11,702 bases of DNA, taken from positions 1-11,702 of the forward strand of contig JAFAWJ010000507.1 of NCBI GenBank assembly GCA_019242065.1, read 5' to 3'. The DNA is from Chloroflexota bacterium (GTDB taxonomy: Bacteria > Chloroflexota > UBA6077 > CF-72). This document shows positions 5,613 to 11,702 of the stretch, piece after piece; position 1 is the stretch's first letter, and every line of letters starts with the position of its first letter. The position numbers and the translations under genes are program-made. The notes below the pieces were generated by a model. It was given only the letters and a program-made list of their open reading frames with translations. It was not told where the DNA came from and did no database searches.

Positions 5613-5632
5613 GTGTCCATGACACTTCAGTG
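5613..5632. promoter_or_regulatory. Overlapping palindromes in the glsB leader
   Basis: GTGTC-CAT-GACAC (5613-5625) is a perfect inverted repeat with a 3-base centre, and CACT-TC-AGTG (5623-5632) overlaps its right end. They lie 20-40 bases upstream of the glsB ATG in the divergent spacer. They may be an operator or an mRNA hairpin. No clear sigma-70 boxes for glsB are seen. Confidence 0.3.
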
Positions 5633-5714
5633 GTAACAAGCGCGATTCACATGTTTGCGGAGAAATGCTGACGGCTTTCCGGAGATTGTTTGCGATGCCG
5701 GACGCGCCGCCGAG

Positions 5715-5731
5715 TGCTATAAGCAACGTAA
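5715..5731 (+). promoter_or_regulatory. Extended -10 promoter giving a probably leaderless mRNA
   Basis: TGCTATAAG (5715-5723) is an extended -10 element (TG-n-TATAAG). Seven bases later comes ATG 5731, so transcription would begin at or next to the A of the start codon. This supports 5731 as the start of the regulator and suggests leaderless translation, as no Shine-Dalgarno sequence precedes it. A possible -35, TTGCGA at 5690-5695, is 22 bases from TATAAG and so too far for a standard promoter. Confidence 0.5.
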
Positions 5732-7152
5732 TGAGCGCGAGCCAGCCGTCATTTGGCGAGTTACTCAAGCGCGCCCGTCGCGCCGCCGGGATGACTCAGG
5801 AAGCGCTCGCCACCCGTGCCGGACTGAGTGGCAGGGTCATCAGCGATCTCGAGCGCCAGGTACAGCACACGCCGCGTCCCGCCACGGTGCGGCTGCTCGT
5901 CGAGGCGTTGCCGATCTCGGCCAGCGAGCGGGCGTTCCTGACCGAGGTCGCGATCGCGGGGGGTGAGAGTGCGGAGCAACTGGCGCCAGGCGGGTCGCCT
6001 GGCTTACCCACGCTGGTCGACCGCGTCGCCGAGCGGACCGCCATCGAGGCGCTGCTGACGAGCGGGTCCGCGACGTTGTTCATGGAGGGCGAGCCTGGCA
6101 TCGGTAAAACGCGCATGCTCGACGAGGCAGCTCGACTGGGCGAACAGCACGGCTGGCACGTGCTGCGTGCTTCCGCGGCACCGTCAGCGACGCATGCCGC
6201 GCAGGATCCGGTGGTGGCTGCGCTGCGTCGTGACATCGAAGTCCGCTCGGCAAGTGAGCTCCGTCACAGCCTGAATGGCTGTCACTCCCTGCTGCACGTG
6301 CTCCCCGAGCTCGTCGAACTGGGCGCACTTACCGCGCCGGCGCAGCCGCCCGCGGCGCACCTGCTGGCGCGGGATACCGGCCGGTACCTGCGTAACGTGG
6401 CGCTACCGGCCGGGGCCGGCACGCTCCTGCTGCTGGACGACCTGCAGTGCGCGGACGCGCAGCAGCTTGATCTGCTGGCCCACCTCATCACGATGGGGAG
6501 TACGCTCCGGCTGGCGGTGGTCGGAACATACCGGCCCAGTTATCGAGGGCAAGCGGCATACCTGCGTACCCTTCTGGGTCGTCTGGCGTCGGACCAGCGT
6601 ATTCGTCATCTCGTGCTGCCGCCGCTGTCGCCCGTCGCCGCGAGCCAGCTGTTTGCATCTCGAACCGCGCTATCGACCGGGCAGCGAGGCAGTCTGCAGG
6701 AGTGTGGCGGTGTGCCGCTGTACCTGGTGTCGGTCGCGCAGGAGCCCGGGCCGGATGTGCCCTGGACGGTGCGTGAACACGTCCTCGAACGCGTGCGCGC
6801 GCTGCCGCGCGCAACGGTGGTCCTGGAAGGTGTCGCGGTTGCCGGCGACCAGGCAACCCTTCCGCTCCTGGTGGCGATGACTGGCGGACCCCGTTTGCCA
6901 GTGCTGGAGACGCTCGAGGCCGCGTGTCGCGAACGGCTCCTGGTGGAGGACGTCAGCGTCTATCGTTTTGCGTATCCCATTGTTCGGCGCGTCATGCTGG
7001 AGGGACTGTCACACGCGCGCGGTGCGCACTTGCGGCAGCGCGCGGACACGTACCTGCAACAATCCCTGCGACCCGAATACGAACCAGTGTCCGGCGAGCG
7101 GGCGCACCACCTGGCCGTGCTGCGCGCGCACCGACGACGTGCGGCTTTCTGA
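5731..7152 (+). CDS. XRE-family regulator with AAA ATPase domain, short form or truncated
   Basis: The protein has 473 residues. Residues 8-72 are an XRE/Cro-type helix-turn-helix: FGELLKRARRAAGMTQEALA, then AGLSGRVISDLERQV. A P-loop ATPase domain of the STAND/AAA_16 kind follows: Walker A GEPGIGKT at 120-127, Walker B LLLLDD at 232-237, followed by LQCAD where relatives usually have LHWAD. The sensor region is near GTYRPSYRG (265-273). Residues 340-430 look like the winged-helix lid (FAYPIVRRVMLEGL). Relatives are generally much longer (800-1100 residues), with TPR-like repeats after this point. Here the protein stops soon after the lid and the next gene's end follows 7 bases later on the other strand. 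So it is a short form or was cut by rearrangement. It would act as an ATP-dependent transcription factor; its target is unknown, the divergent glsB operon being the nearest candidate. An in-frame ATG at 5665 was rejected. Confidence 0.85.
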   Translation: MSASQPSFGELLKRARRAAGMTQEALATRAGLSGRVISDLERQVQHTPRPATVRLLVEALPISASERAFLTEVAIAGGESAEQLAPGGSPGLPTLVDRVAERTAIEALLTSGSATLFMEGEPGIGKTRMLDEAARLGEQHGWHVLRASAAPSATHAAQDPVVAALRRDIEVRSASELRHSLNGCHSLLHVLPELVELGALTAPAQPPAAHLLARDTGRYLRNVALPAGAGTLLLLDDLQCADAQQLDLLAHLITMGSTLRLAVVGTYRPSYRGQAAYLRTLLGRLASDQRIRHLVLPPLSPVAASQLFASRTALSTGQRGSLQECGGVPLYLVSVAQEPGPDVPWTVREHVLERVRALPRATVVLEGVAVAGDQATLPLLVAMTGGPRLPVLETLEAACRERLLVEDVSVYRFAYPIVRRVMLEGLSHARGAHLRQRADTYLQQSLRPEYEPVSGERAHHLAVLRAHRRRAAF

Positions 7153-7159
7153 GAAGGTG

Positions 7160-8509
7160 CTACTCCGCCGCGACGCTCGCTTGCTCGTGCTGGCGGACGA
7201 CGAGCTTCGGCAAGTGCGGGGAAATCCGCTCGACGTGGTCGCCATCTCGCGCCACCGAGCCCTCCAGCTCGGCCAGGAACGCGTCGACGACCTGGGCGTC
7301 GAACTGGCTGCCCGCGCCACGGCGTAACTCGCCGCAGGCCTCCTCGGGACTGCGCACGGCGCGATAGCTGCGCGGCGACCGGATCGCCGTGTAGGCATCC
7401 ACGACCGCGACGATGCGCGCCTCGATCGGGATGCCGTCGCCGGCAAGACCGTCTGGATAGCCGCGCCCGTCGACCCGCTCGTGATGGTGACGCACGATGC
7501 GGGCGACGTCTTCGAGAAGCGGCACCTGGGCCAGCAGGTCGTGGCCGACCTGGGCGTGCGCATGAATAAGCTCGCGCTCCGCCTCCAGCAGCTCGCCCGG
7601 TTTGTTCAGCACACCGTCGCTGATGCCAATGTTGCCCACGTCGCGCAGCTGCGTCGCGTAAAAGACGAGGCTCTGCTGGTAGTCGTCGAGACCCAGCCGC
7701 TGCGCAAGCCTGGTCGCGGTTTGACTGGTGGCGTCCATTTCGTCGCGCACGTGAGGATTGCGGGCTGCCATCGTTTCAGCCAGGACGCCGATGAGTGACA
7801 AATAGACCTCGCGCACCTCGCGCTGCAGGCGAACATTGTCGATGGCCACGGCCGCGTGACCACCGACGCTGATCAGCGCGGCGGCATCTCGCTCGTCGAA
7901 TCCACCGGCGACCTTGTCGGCCACGATGACGACGCCATGCTGGGCCGAGCGGAGCACCACCGGCGCGGCGATACAGTTGTTCAGCGCGCGCACCTGAGGC
8001 GGCTGCAGCAGCGAATTGGACAGGTCGTTGAGCACGGAGACCTGTTCCGTGTCGAGCACGTCTCGAGCGAGGTCGGTGACGAACTCGCGCAGGGGGGAAC
8101 CCTCCGCCACGTCGAGCTCGAAGACGGCACACGCTTGGGGCGGCTCGCCCGGGCGCGGCGACACCATCAGGTAGGCGCCGCGACGGCTCTGCGTCAGGCT
8201 CAGGCACGCCTTGAGAATCAGTTCGTAGGTGTCGCCGCCGAACAACGCGCGGTGAATGTGCTGCAGCGCCTCTGAAAGGGCGTCGCCGCGCTCCCGCTCG
8301 TGTTCGGTGAGCTGTTGCAGCTCGGCGAACTGAGCCCGGGTGAGCGCGTGCTCGGCCCGGATGTGCTCGAGCTCCGCGTCCTTCTGGGCGAGGGCCTCGA
8401 GCGTCCTTTGATAGTGGTGCTCCGCCGCATGCAGGGCGTGCAGCACGGGGTCGGAGTCAAGTGTTGTCGAAGTCGCCAGCGGGGCGACGACGCCATCAAC
8501 CGCAGACAC
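7160..8509 (-). CDS. GAF domain plus degenerate HD-GYP domain protein
   Basis: The protein has 449 residues. Residues 25-85 form a coiled coil (HALHAAEHHYQRTLEAL to ERGDALSEAL), 85-225 a GAF sensor domain, and 235-415 an HD-GYP domain of the class that hydrolyses cyclic di-GMP. The HD-GYP hallmarks HHHERVDGRGYPDGL (341-355) and a metal-ligand-type D371 (VVDAYTAI) are present, as is His318. But the central HD pair, normally LLHDIGKIG, reads QLRDVGNIG: His is Arg289 and Lys is Asn293. The usual first GHS histidine region reads DATSQT. Two metal-ligand positions thus appear lost, so catalysis is doubtful and a c-di-GMP or signal-binding role is possible (inference). GTG 8509 was chosen for its GGAAGGA Shine-Dalgarno sequence 7 bases upstream. 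The in-frame ATG 8656 would place the GntR operator inside the gene. It converges on the XRE-ATPase gene with a 7-base gap. Confidence 0.9.
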   Translation of the reverse strand: MSAVDGVVAPLATSTTLDSDPVLHALHAAEHHYQRTLEALAQKDAELEHIRAEHALTRAQFAELQQLTEHERERGDALSEALQHIHRALFGGDTYELILKACLSLTQSRRGAYLMVSPRPGEPPQACAVFELDVAEGSPLREFVTDLARDVLDTEQVSVLNDLSNSLLQPPQVRALNNCIAAPVVLRSAQHGVVIVADKVAGGFDERDAAALISVGGHAAVAIDNVRLQREVREVYLSLIGVLAETMAARNPHVRDEMDATSQTATRLAQRLGLDDYQQSLVFYATQLRDVGNIGISDGVLNKPGELLEAERELIHAHAQVGHDLLAQVPLLEDVARIVRHHHERVDGRGYPDGLAGDGIPIEARIVAVVDAYTAIRSPRSYRAVRSPEEACGELRRGAGSQFDAQVVDAFLAELEGSVARDGDHVERISPHLPKLVVRQHEQASVAAE

Positions 8510-8630
8510 TGGTTCGTCCTTCCGTGGGGGCAGCTTCGCAAGATTCGTGCGCGGACGACGACACTCGGCTGTCCCCTCGGGGAACACGAGCCTGAAGTCG
8601 ACACGAGAAGTCACCTCTGTATTCACTCCA

Positions 8631-8648
8631 ATCCGTTTGCATACGGAT
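8631..8648. promoter_or_regulatory. 18-bp palindrome, likely operator of the adjacent GntR/FadR-type repressor
   Basis: ATCCGTTTGCATACGGAT is symmetric at 16 of 18 positions (ATCCGTnTGCAnACGGAT). It ends 3 bases before the likely -10 of the GntR gene and so covers the -35 to spacer region, an ideal place for self-repression. It could also affect the divergent HD-GYP gene, which starts about 120 bases away. Operator function is inferred from position and symmetry. Confidence 0.6.
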
Positions 8649-8651
8649 GTG

Positions 8652-8667
8652 TACAATCCTCAGCGCA
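8652..8667 (+). promoter_or_regulatory. -10 box of the GntR operon; short or absent leader
   Basis: TACAAT (8652-8657) is a good -10 hexamer and ATG 8667 follows 9 bases later, so the transcript would start within about 3 bases of the start codon. No Shine-Dalgarno sequence precedes the ATG. The -35 at the 17-base distance (CAATCC) is poor, and the palindromic operator overlaps it. Confidence 0.45.
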
Positions 8668-9332
8668 TGGCACAGCGTCGGTTGCCTCACTCGGAGGCGG
8701 TGTATGCCGCTCTCAAGCGCGATATCTTGCGCGGCGCCCTCGCTCCAGGCGCGCCCCTCCGCGAGGAAGAGCTCGGCCGCTCGCACCGCGTCAGCCGAAC
8801 ACCCGTGCGCGAGGCGCTCAGCCGCCTCGAAACGGAAGGCCTGGCCGCGCGGCACCCACGCGCCGGCCTCATGGTCTCCGCGCCGACCCTGGAGGAGATC
8901 ATCGACCTGTACGTCCTGCGCGAGGCGCTCGAGGGCCTGGCGGCGCGCCTGGCCGCCGAGCGTCGCACGGAACTGGACCTGGCGCGGCTCGAAATGCTGC
9001 TCCAAGCCGCCCAACGCGTGCTGCACGCCGAGGACACGGTGCGCGAGATCGAGCTCGGCGAGGACTTTCATGCGCAGATCTGGCGGATCGCCGGCAACGG
9101 CCCGCTGCAGCGCGCGATCAACGACGTGCAAGAAGTTCTCAAGCGCTTTCAGCCCAACACGCTCGCGTATCCGGGCCGCGCGGCGCAATCACTGCGCGAG
9201 CACCAGGATGTGTTCGAAGCGATCCGCGGGCGGGACTCGGCCGCGGCGGAACGGATTGCGATCGAGCACGTGCGGCAAGTTCGCAATACGCGCATCACGA
9301 TCAGTATCGAAGGTGAGCAGCCGGCTGGTTGA
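8667..9332 (+). CDS. GntR family transcriptional repressor, FadR-type with FCD domain
   Basis: The protein has 221 residues. Residues 8-72 form the winged helix typical of GntR: AVYAALKRDILRGALAPGAP, EEELGRSHRVSRTPVREALS, RLETEGLAARHPRAGLMV. Residues 77-215 form an all-helical FCD ligand domain with DLYVLREALEGLAARLAAE and the metal/ligand residues GEDFHAQIW, REHQDVFEAI and IEHVRQVR (one Asp and three His, the usual FCD set). Such repressors sense small organic acids or sugar acids and release DNA when the ligand binds. It is the first gene of a probable operon with the solute-binding protein, 27 bases downstream. An 18-bp palindrome lies in its promoter, suggesting self-repression that also controls the cassette. 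ATG 8667 was chosen by domain length and the promoter; the frame is open further upstream but without domain content. Confidence 0.92.
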   Translation: MAQRRLPHSEAVYAALKRDILRGALAPGAPLREEELGRSHRVSRTPVREALSRLETEGLAARHPRAGLMVSAPTLEEIIDLYVLREALEGLAARLAAERRTELDLARLEMLLQAAQRVLHAEDTVREIELGEDFHAQIWRIAGNGPLQRAINDVQEVLKRFQPNTLAYPGRAAQSLREHQDVFEAIRGRDSAAAERIAIEHVRQVRNTRITISIEGEQPAG

Positions 9333-9359
9333 GACGAGTAGCGACGGGGGGAATGGCAG

Positions 9360-11045
9360 ATGATGGATCGTCGCGGGTTCCTACGACTCGCGGGCGCGAG
9401 CACGTTTGGTCTGTCGATGGTACTGGAGGCGTGTGCACCGCCAGTGCGCATAGGTGGAGCGCCAACGACGGTCGCCGGCGCCTCGACGCCCGCGGCGGCT
9501 GGCAAGCTGCGGCTGCCGACCTACCTGCCCGTCCAGGGCGCCAAACCTGACCTGCCCCCGACGCCCCAGGGGCTGCAAGCCGCGTATTTCACCTATCCGC
9601 AGACGCTGGTCCAGAGTGTCACTCAGTCGCCGGGCTCGGGCACTGACGTCACGGCCCTGACCTCGCTGCCCTTCGCGCCACCGCCCGGCGTCGACCAGAA
9701 CCCCGCCTGGCAAGCCATCAACAAAGCCTTGAACGCCAACGTCAAGATGCAGATGGTGCCGGCCGATTCGTACGCCAATACCGTGGCTACCACGATGGCG
9801 GGCGGCGACCTGCCGGACCTCTTCTACTTCAACGCGTTCGGACCCACGACGAATGACCTGCCCCGGTTTCTCCAGAGCGCGTATACCGACCTGACACCCT
9901 TCGTTGCCGGCGACGCGATCAAGGACTATCCGAACCTGGCCGGGTTCCCGACGGCCTCATGGACCCCCACCGTGTTCGACGGATCCATCTACGGCGTTCC
10001 AGTGGTGCGTCCGCCGTGGAATTACGTGTGGTACGTCAATCAGACGTGGTTGGACACGATCGGCGCCACCCCGCCCACGAGCGCTGACGACTTCACGCGC
10101 ATTCTCAAGGAGATGACGAACCCGCAGGCTAACCAGTGGGGCATCGGGGCGGGAGCGCCGGCGTACGGACTGGTCAATGGCCGCGGCGACTGTCCGCAAC
10201 TGGCGATGTTCGGGGCGCCGAACAACTGGTCGGTGGACTCCCGCGGCCATTTCACGAAGGACTTCGAAACTGGCCAGTTCAAAGCCGCGCTTGGCTACGT
10301 GCGCGACCTGTACGCCGCGGGTGTGTTCTACCCCAATCCCGTCACGCTCAACAGCACCATCTTGAAGACCGCGTTCGAAGGCGGTCAGGTCGGCGTCATC
10401 TCCACGGGGTGGGCCTCGTACGCCGTGGAGTTCTGGGACGCGGCGCTCAAAATGAACCCGCCGATCGAGCTGCGCACCATGGGACCCTTCAGCGCGGATG
10501 GCGGCAAGCCGGTCTGGCACCAGTTCGCCGGCTTGATCGGCATGACGGCCGTCAAGAAATCCTCACCAGATCGTGTGAAGGAATTGCTGCGGATTCTCAA
10601 CTACCTGGCGGCGCCGTTCGGGAGCCAGGAGTCGTTATTGCTGGAGTACGGAGTCAAGGACGTGGACTTCACGTTCGATGCGCAGGGCAACCCGCAAAAG
10701 ACCGACAAAGGCAAGGCGGATACCAACGTGATGTGGCAGTACCTGGCATGGCGTCCGCCGGTGCTGTTCTATCCGGCGGACTCGAACTTTGCCAGGGTCG
10801 CCTACGCCGATTCACAGAAGATGCTTCCTGACCTGATCGCGGATCCCAGCCTCGGGCTGTATTCGAGCACCGACGGGAACAAAGGCGGGGGACTGACGCA
10901 GACCTTCGCGGATGGCCTCGGGCCGATCATCACCGGAGCCAGTCCACTGAGCGACTTCGACCAGGTGCTTCAGGCCTGGCGCAGCGGTGGTGGCGACCAG
11001 ATCCGACAGGAGTATCAGCAAGCATACGCCAGCTCAATGCAGTAG
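9360..11045 (+). CDS. Extracellular solute-binding lipoprotein (ABC transporter family 1) with Tat-type signal
   Basis: The precursor has 561 residues. The N-terminus carries a twin-arginine motif (DRRGFLRLAG) and a hydrophobic stretch ending in a lipobox-like LEAC with Cys25, so a lipid-anchored protein exported by Tat is likely. A low-complexity Ala/Thr/Pro linker follows. The body matches large sugar- or oligosaccharide-type binding proteins (LplA/YtcQ-like): NTVATTMAGGDLPDLFYFN, the hinge WTPTVFDGSIYGVPVV, the WYVNQTWLDTIGATPPTS region common in this class, and the VKELLRILNYLAAPFGSQES helix. Two adjacent ATGs (9360 and 9363) follow a G-rich stretch at 9345-9352, and either may be used. 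No permease or ATPase gene lies within the window; they may follow the MetE-like gene. The ligand is unknown; the GntR repressor upstream suggests an inducible catabolic solute. Confidence 0.9.
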   Translation: MMDRRGFLRLAGASTFGLSMVLEACAPPVRIGGAPTTVAGASTPAAAGKLRLPTYLPVQGAKPDLPPTPQGLQAAYFTYPQTLVQSVTQSPGSGTDVTALTSLPFAPPPGVDQNPAWQAINKALNANVKMQMVPADSYANTVATTMAGGDLPDLFYFNAFGPTTNDLPRFLQSAYTDLTPFVAGDAIKDYPNLAGFPTASWTPTVFDGSIYGVPVVRPPWNYVWYVNQTWLDTIGATPPTSADDFTRILKEMTNPQANQWGIGAGAPAYGLVNGRGDCPQLAMFGAPNNWSVDSRGHFTKDFETGQFKAALGYVRDLYAAGVFYPNPVTLNSTILKTAFEGGQVGVISTGWASYAVEFWDAALKMNPPIELRTMGPFSADGGKPVWHQFAGLIGMTAVKKSSPDRVKELLRILNYLAAPFGSQESLLLEYGVKDVDFTFDAQGNPQKTDKGKADTNVMWQYLAWRPPVLFYPADSNFARVAYADSQKMLPDLIADPSLGLYSSTDGNKGGGLTQTFADGLGPIITGASPLSDFDQVLQAWRSGGGDQIRQEYQQAYASSMQ

Positions 11046-11063
11046 CCACGCGATGGAGGAGAC

Positions 11064-11702
11064 GTGAAACGCAGCACGGAACGGATTCTGACGACGCACA
11101 GTGGCAGCCTGGTGCGCACGCGCGAGATCATCGAAGGCATGAAGGCGCGCACGCTCGACCGACCGTACGACCAGGATGTCCTGGCGGCCGACATTCGCAA
11201 GGGAATTGCCGAAGTCGTGCGCAAGCAGGTCGAAACTGGCATCGACATCCCGAATGACGGCGAGTTCGGGCGGCGCGGGTTCACCAGCTATATCCACGAG
11301 CGGTTGAGTGGCCTGGAGCCGCGGCCGCCGGATCCCGGTGACTTTCAGCTGGGACCGGGCGGTGAGCGCGCTCAGTTTCCGGAGTTTTCGGAGCAGTACG
11401 ACAAGTTTTTCCGAGTAATCAATATGTATCCCGAAATCTCGATGGAAGAAATGGCCACTGCGCCGGCCATCGTCGAGCGCTTCCGTGTGACGGGGCCGAT
11501 CCGCTACAAAGGCCAGGCGGCGGTGGAACAGGACATCGCCACGCTGAAGAGCGCGCTCGAAGGCCTGAACGTCGCCGACGCGTTCCTGAGTGCGGTGTCC
11601 CCGACCCAGCGGCATGACGACCGGGATGTCGACAAGCACTATCCCTCGTTCAACGCCTACTTGTATGACCTGGCGGACGCGATGCACGAGGAGTACAAGG
11701 CC
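11064..11702 (+). CDS. MetE-like cobalamin-independent methionine synthase family protein, N-terminal part (3' end outside window)
   Basis: 213 residues are visible and the frame runs off the window. The start matches the short single-domain MetE-like family: ILTTHSGSLVRTREI (usual form ILTTHVGSLPRP), a helix AADIRKGIAEVVRKQVETGID, then IPNDGEFGRRGFTSYIHERLSGLE, and the later VTGPIRYKGQAAVEQDIATLK. Full-length members are about 370-380 residues and bind zinc with His and Cys residues in the C-terminal part, which is not visible. Family members transfer methyl groups to thiols or, in epoxyalkane:CoM transferase, open epoxides; here the substrate is unknown. GTG 11064 has GGAGGA at 11055-11060 immediately upstream. 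It follows the binding protein by 18 bases, so it is co-transcribed and is more likely catabolic than for methionine synthesis (inference). Confidence 0.88.
   Translation, partial: MKRSTERILTTHSGSLVRTREIIEGMKARTLDRPYDQDVLAADIRKGIAEVVRKQVETGIDIPNDGEFGRRGFTSYIHERLSGLEPRPPDPGDFQLGPGGERAQFPEFSEQYDKFFRVINMYPEISMEEMATAPAIVERFRVTGPIRYKGQAAVEQDIATLKSALEGLNVADAFLSAVSPTQRHDDRDVDKHYPSFNAYLYDLADAMHEEYKA

Noticed and set aside
5317..5625. N-terminal extension of the glycosyltransferase frame
   Set aside because: It is out-of-frame translation of the GlsB gene; the family N-terminus MRIAQIAPPF begins at TTG 5316.
5665..5730. ATG 5665 as the start of the XRE-ATPase regulator
   Set aside because: The extension is outside the conserved domain and would place the extended -10 element inside the gene; ATG 5731 fits a leaderless start.
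8510..8656. ATG 8656 as the start of the HD-GYP protein
   Set aside because: GTG 8509 has a good Shine-Dalgarno sequence; the longer form would contain the GntR operator in its coding part and adds no recognisable domain.

Overview
The window is GC-rich, tightly packed bacterial chromosome. I infer a Chloroflexota-like soil or environmental bacterium from several features together: a glnA tail, an XRE-plus-ATPase regulator, a MetE-like protein beside a Tat-type lipoprotein binding protein, GTG and TTG starts, and promoters placed so close to the start codon that leaderless mRNAs are likely. This assignment rests on gene style, not on a marker gene. No rRNA, tRNA, CRISPR array or transposase was seen.

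Layout. (1) 2-484: 3' end of a type I glutamine synthetase, then a 176-bp spacer of hairpins. (2) 661-1583, minus: two overlapping carboxymuconolactone decarboxylase/AhpD-fold genes, one with the redox CxxC and one without it. (3) 1756-2203, plus: remains of a regulator, an XRE helix-turn-helix broken by indels followed by a LuxR-type helix-turn-helix. (4) 2372-2674, plus: a small ABM-type (antibiotic biosynthesis monooxygenase fold) protein. (5) 2674-3823, plus: a decayed block whose reading frame shifts at least four times. It resembles (weakly) the tail of a Tc-toxin A subunit and runs in frame into a SpoIIAA-like STAS protein that is itself frameshifted. (6) 3830-5594, minus: a three-gene operon of a GlsB-type membrane protein, a family 4 glycosyltransferase and a YHS-domain protein. 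(7) 5731-7152, plus: an XRE-AAA ATPase regulator that ends early. (8) 7160-8509, minus: a GAF/HD-GYP protein whose catalytic HD pair is changed. (9) 8667 to the end, plus: a GntR/FadR-type repressor with a near-perfect 18-bp palindrome in its promoter, a Tat lipoprotein solute-binding protein and the start of a MetE-like methyltransferase, probably one catabolic operon.

How the parts may work together. The clearest unit is the GntR-binding protein-MetE-like cassette: uptake of an unknown solute, its processing by a MetE-fold enzyme, and control by a ligand-sensing FCD repressor at the palindrome. The GlsB-glycosyltransferase-YHS operon looks like a stress or envelope unit. Regions 1756-2203 and 2674-3823 are gene debris. 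I did not find a convincing new multi-gene defence or mobile system; the best leads are the degenerate HD-GYP protein, the GntR operator cassette, the paired AhpD-fold genes and the decayed toxin-like/STAS block.
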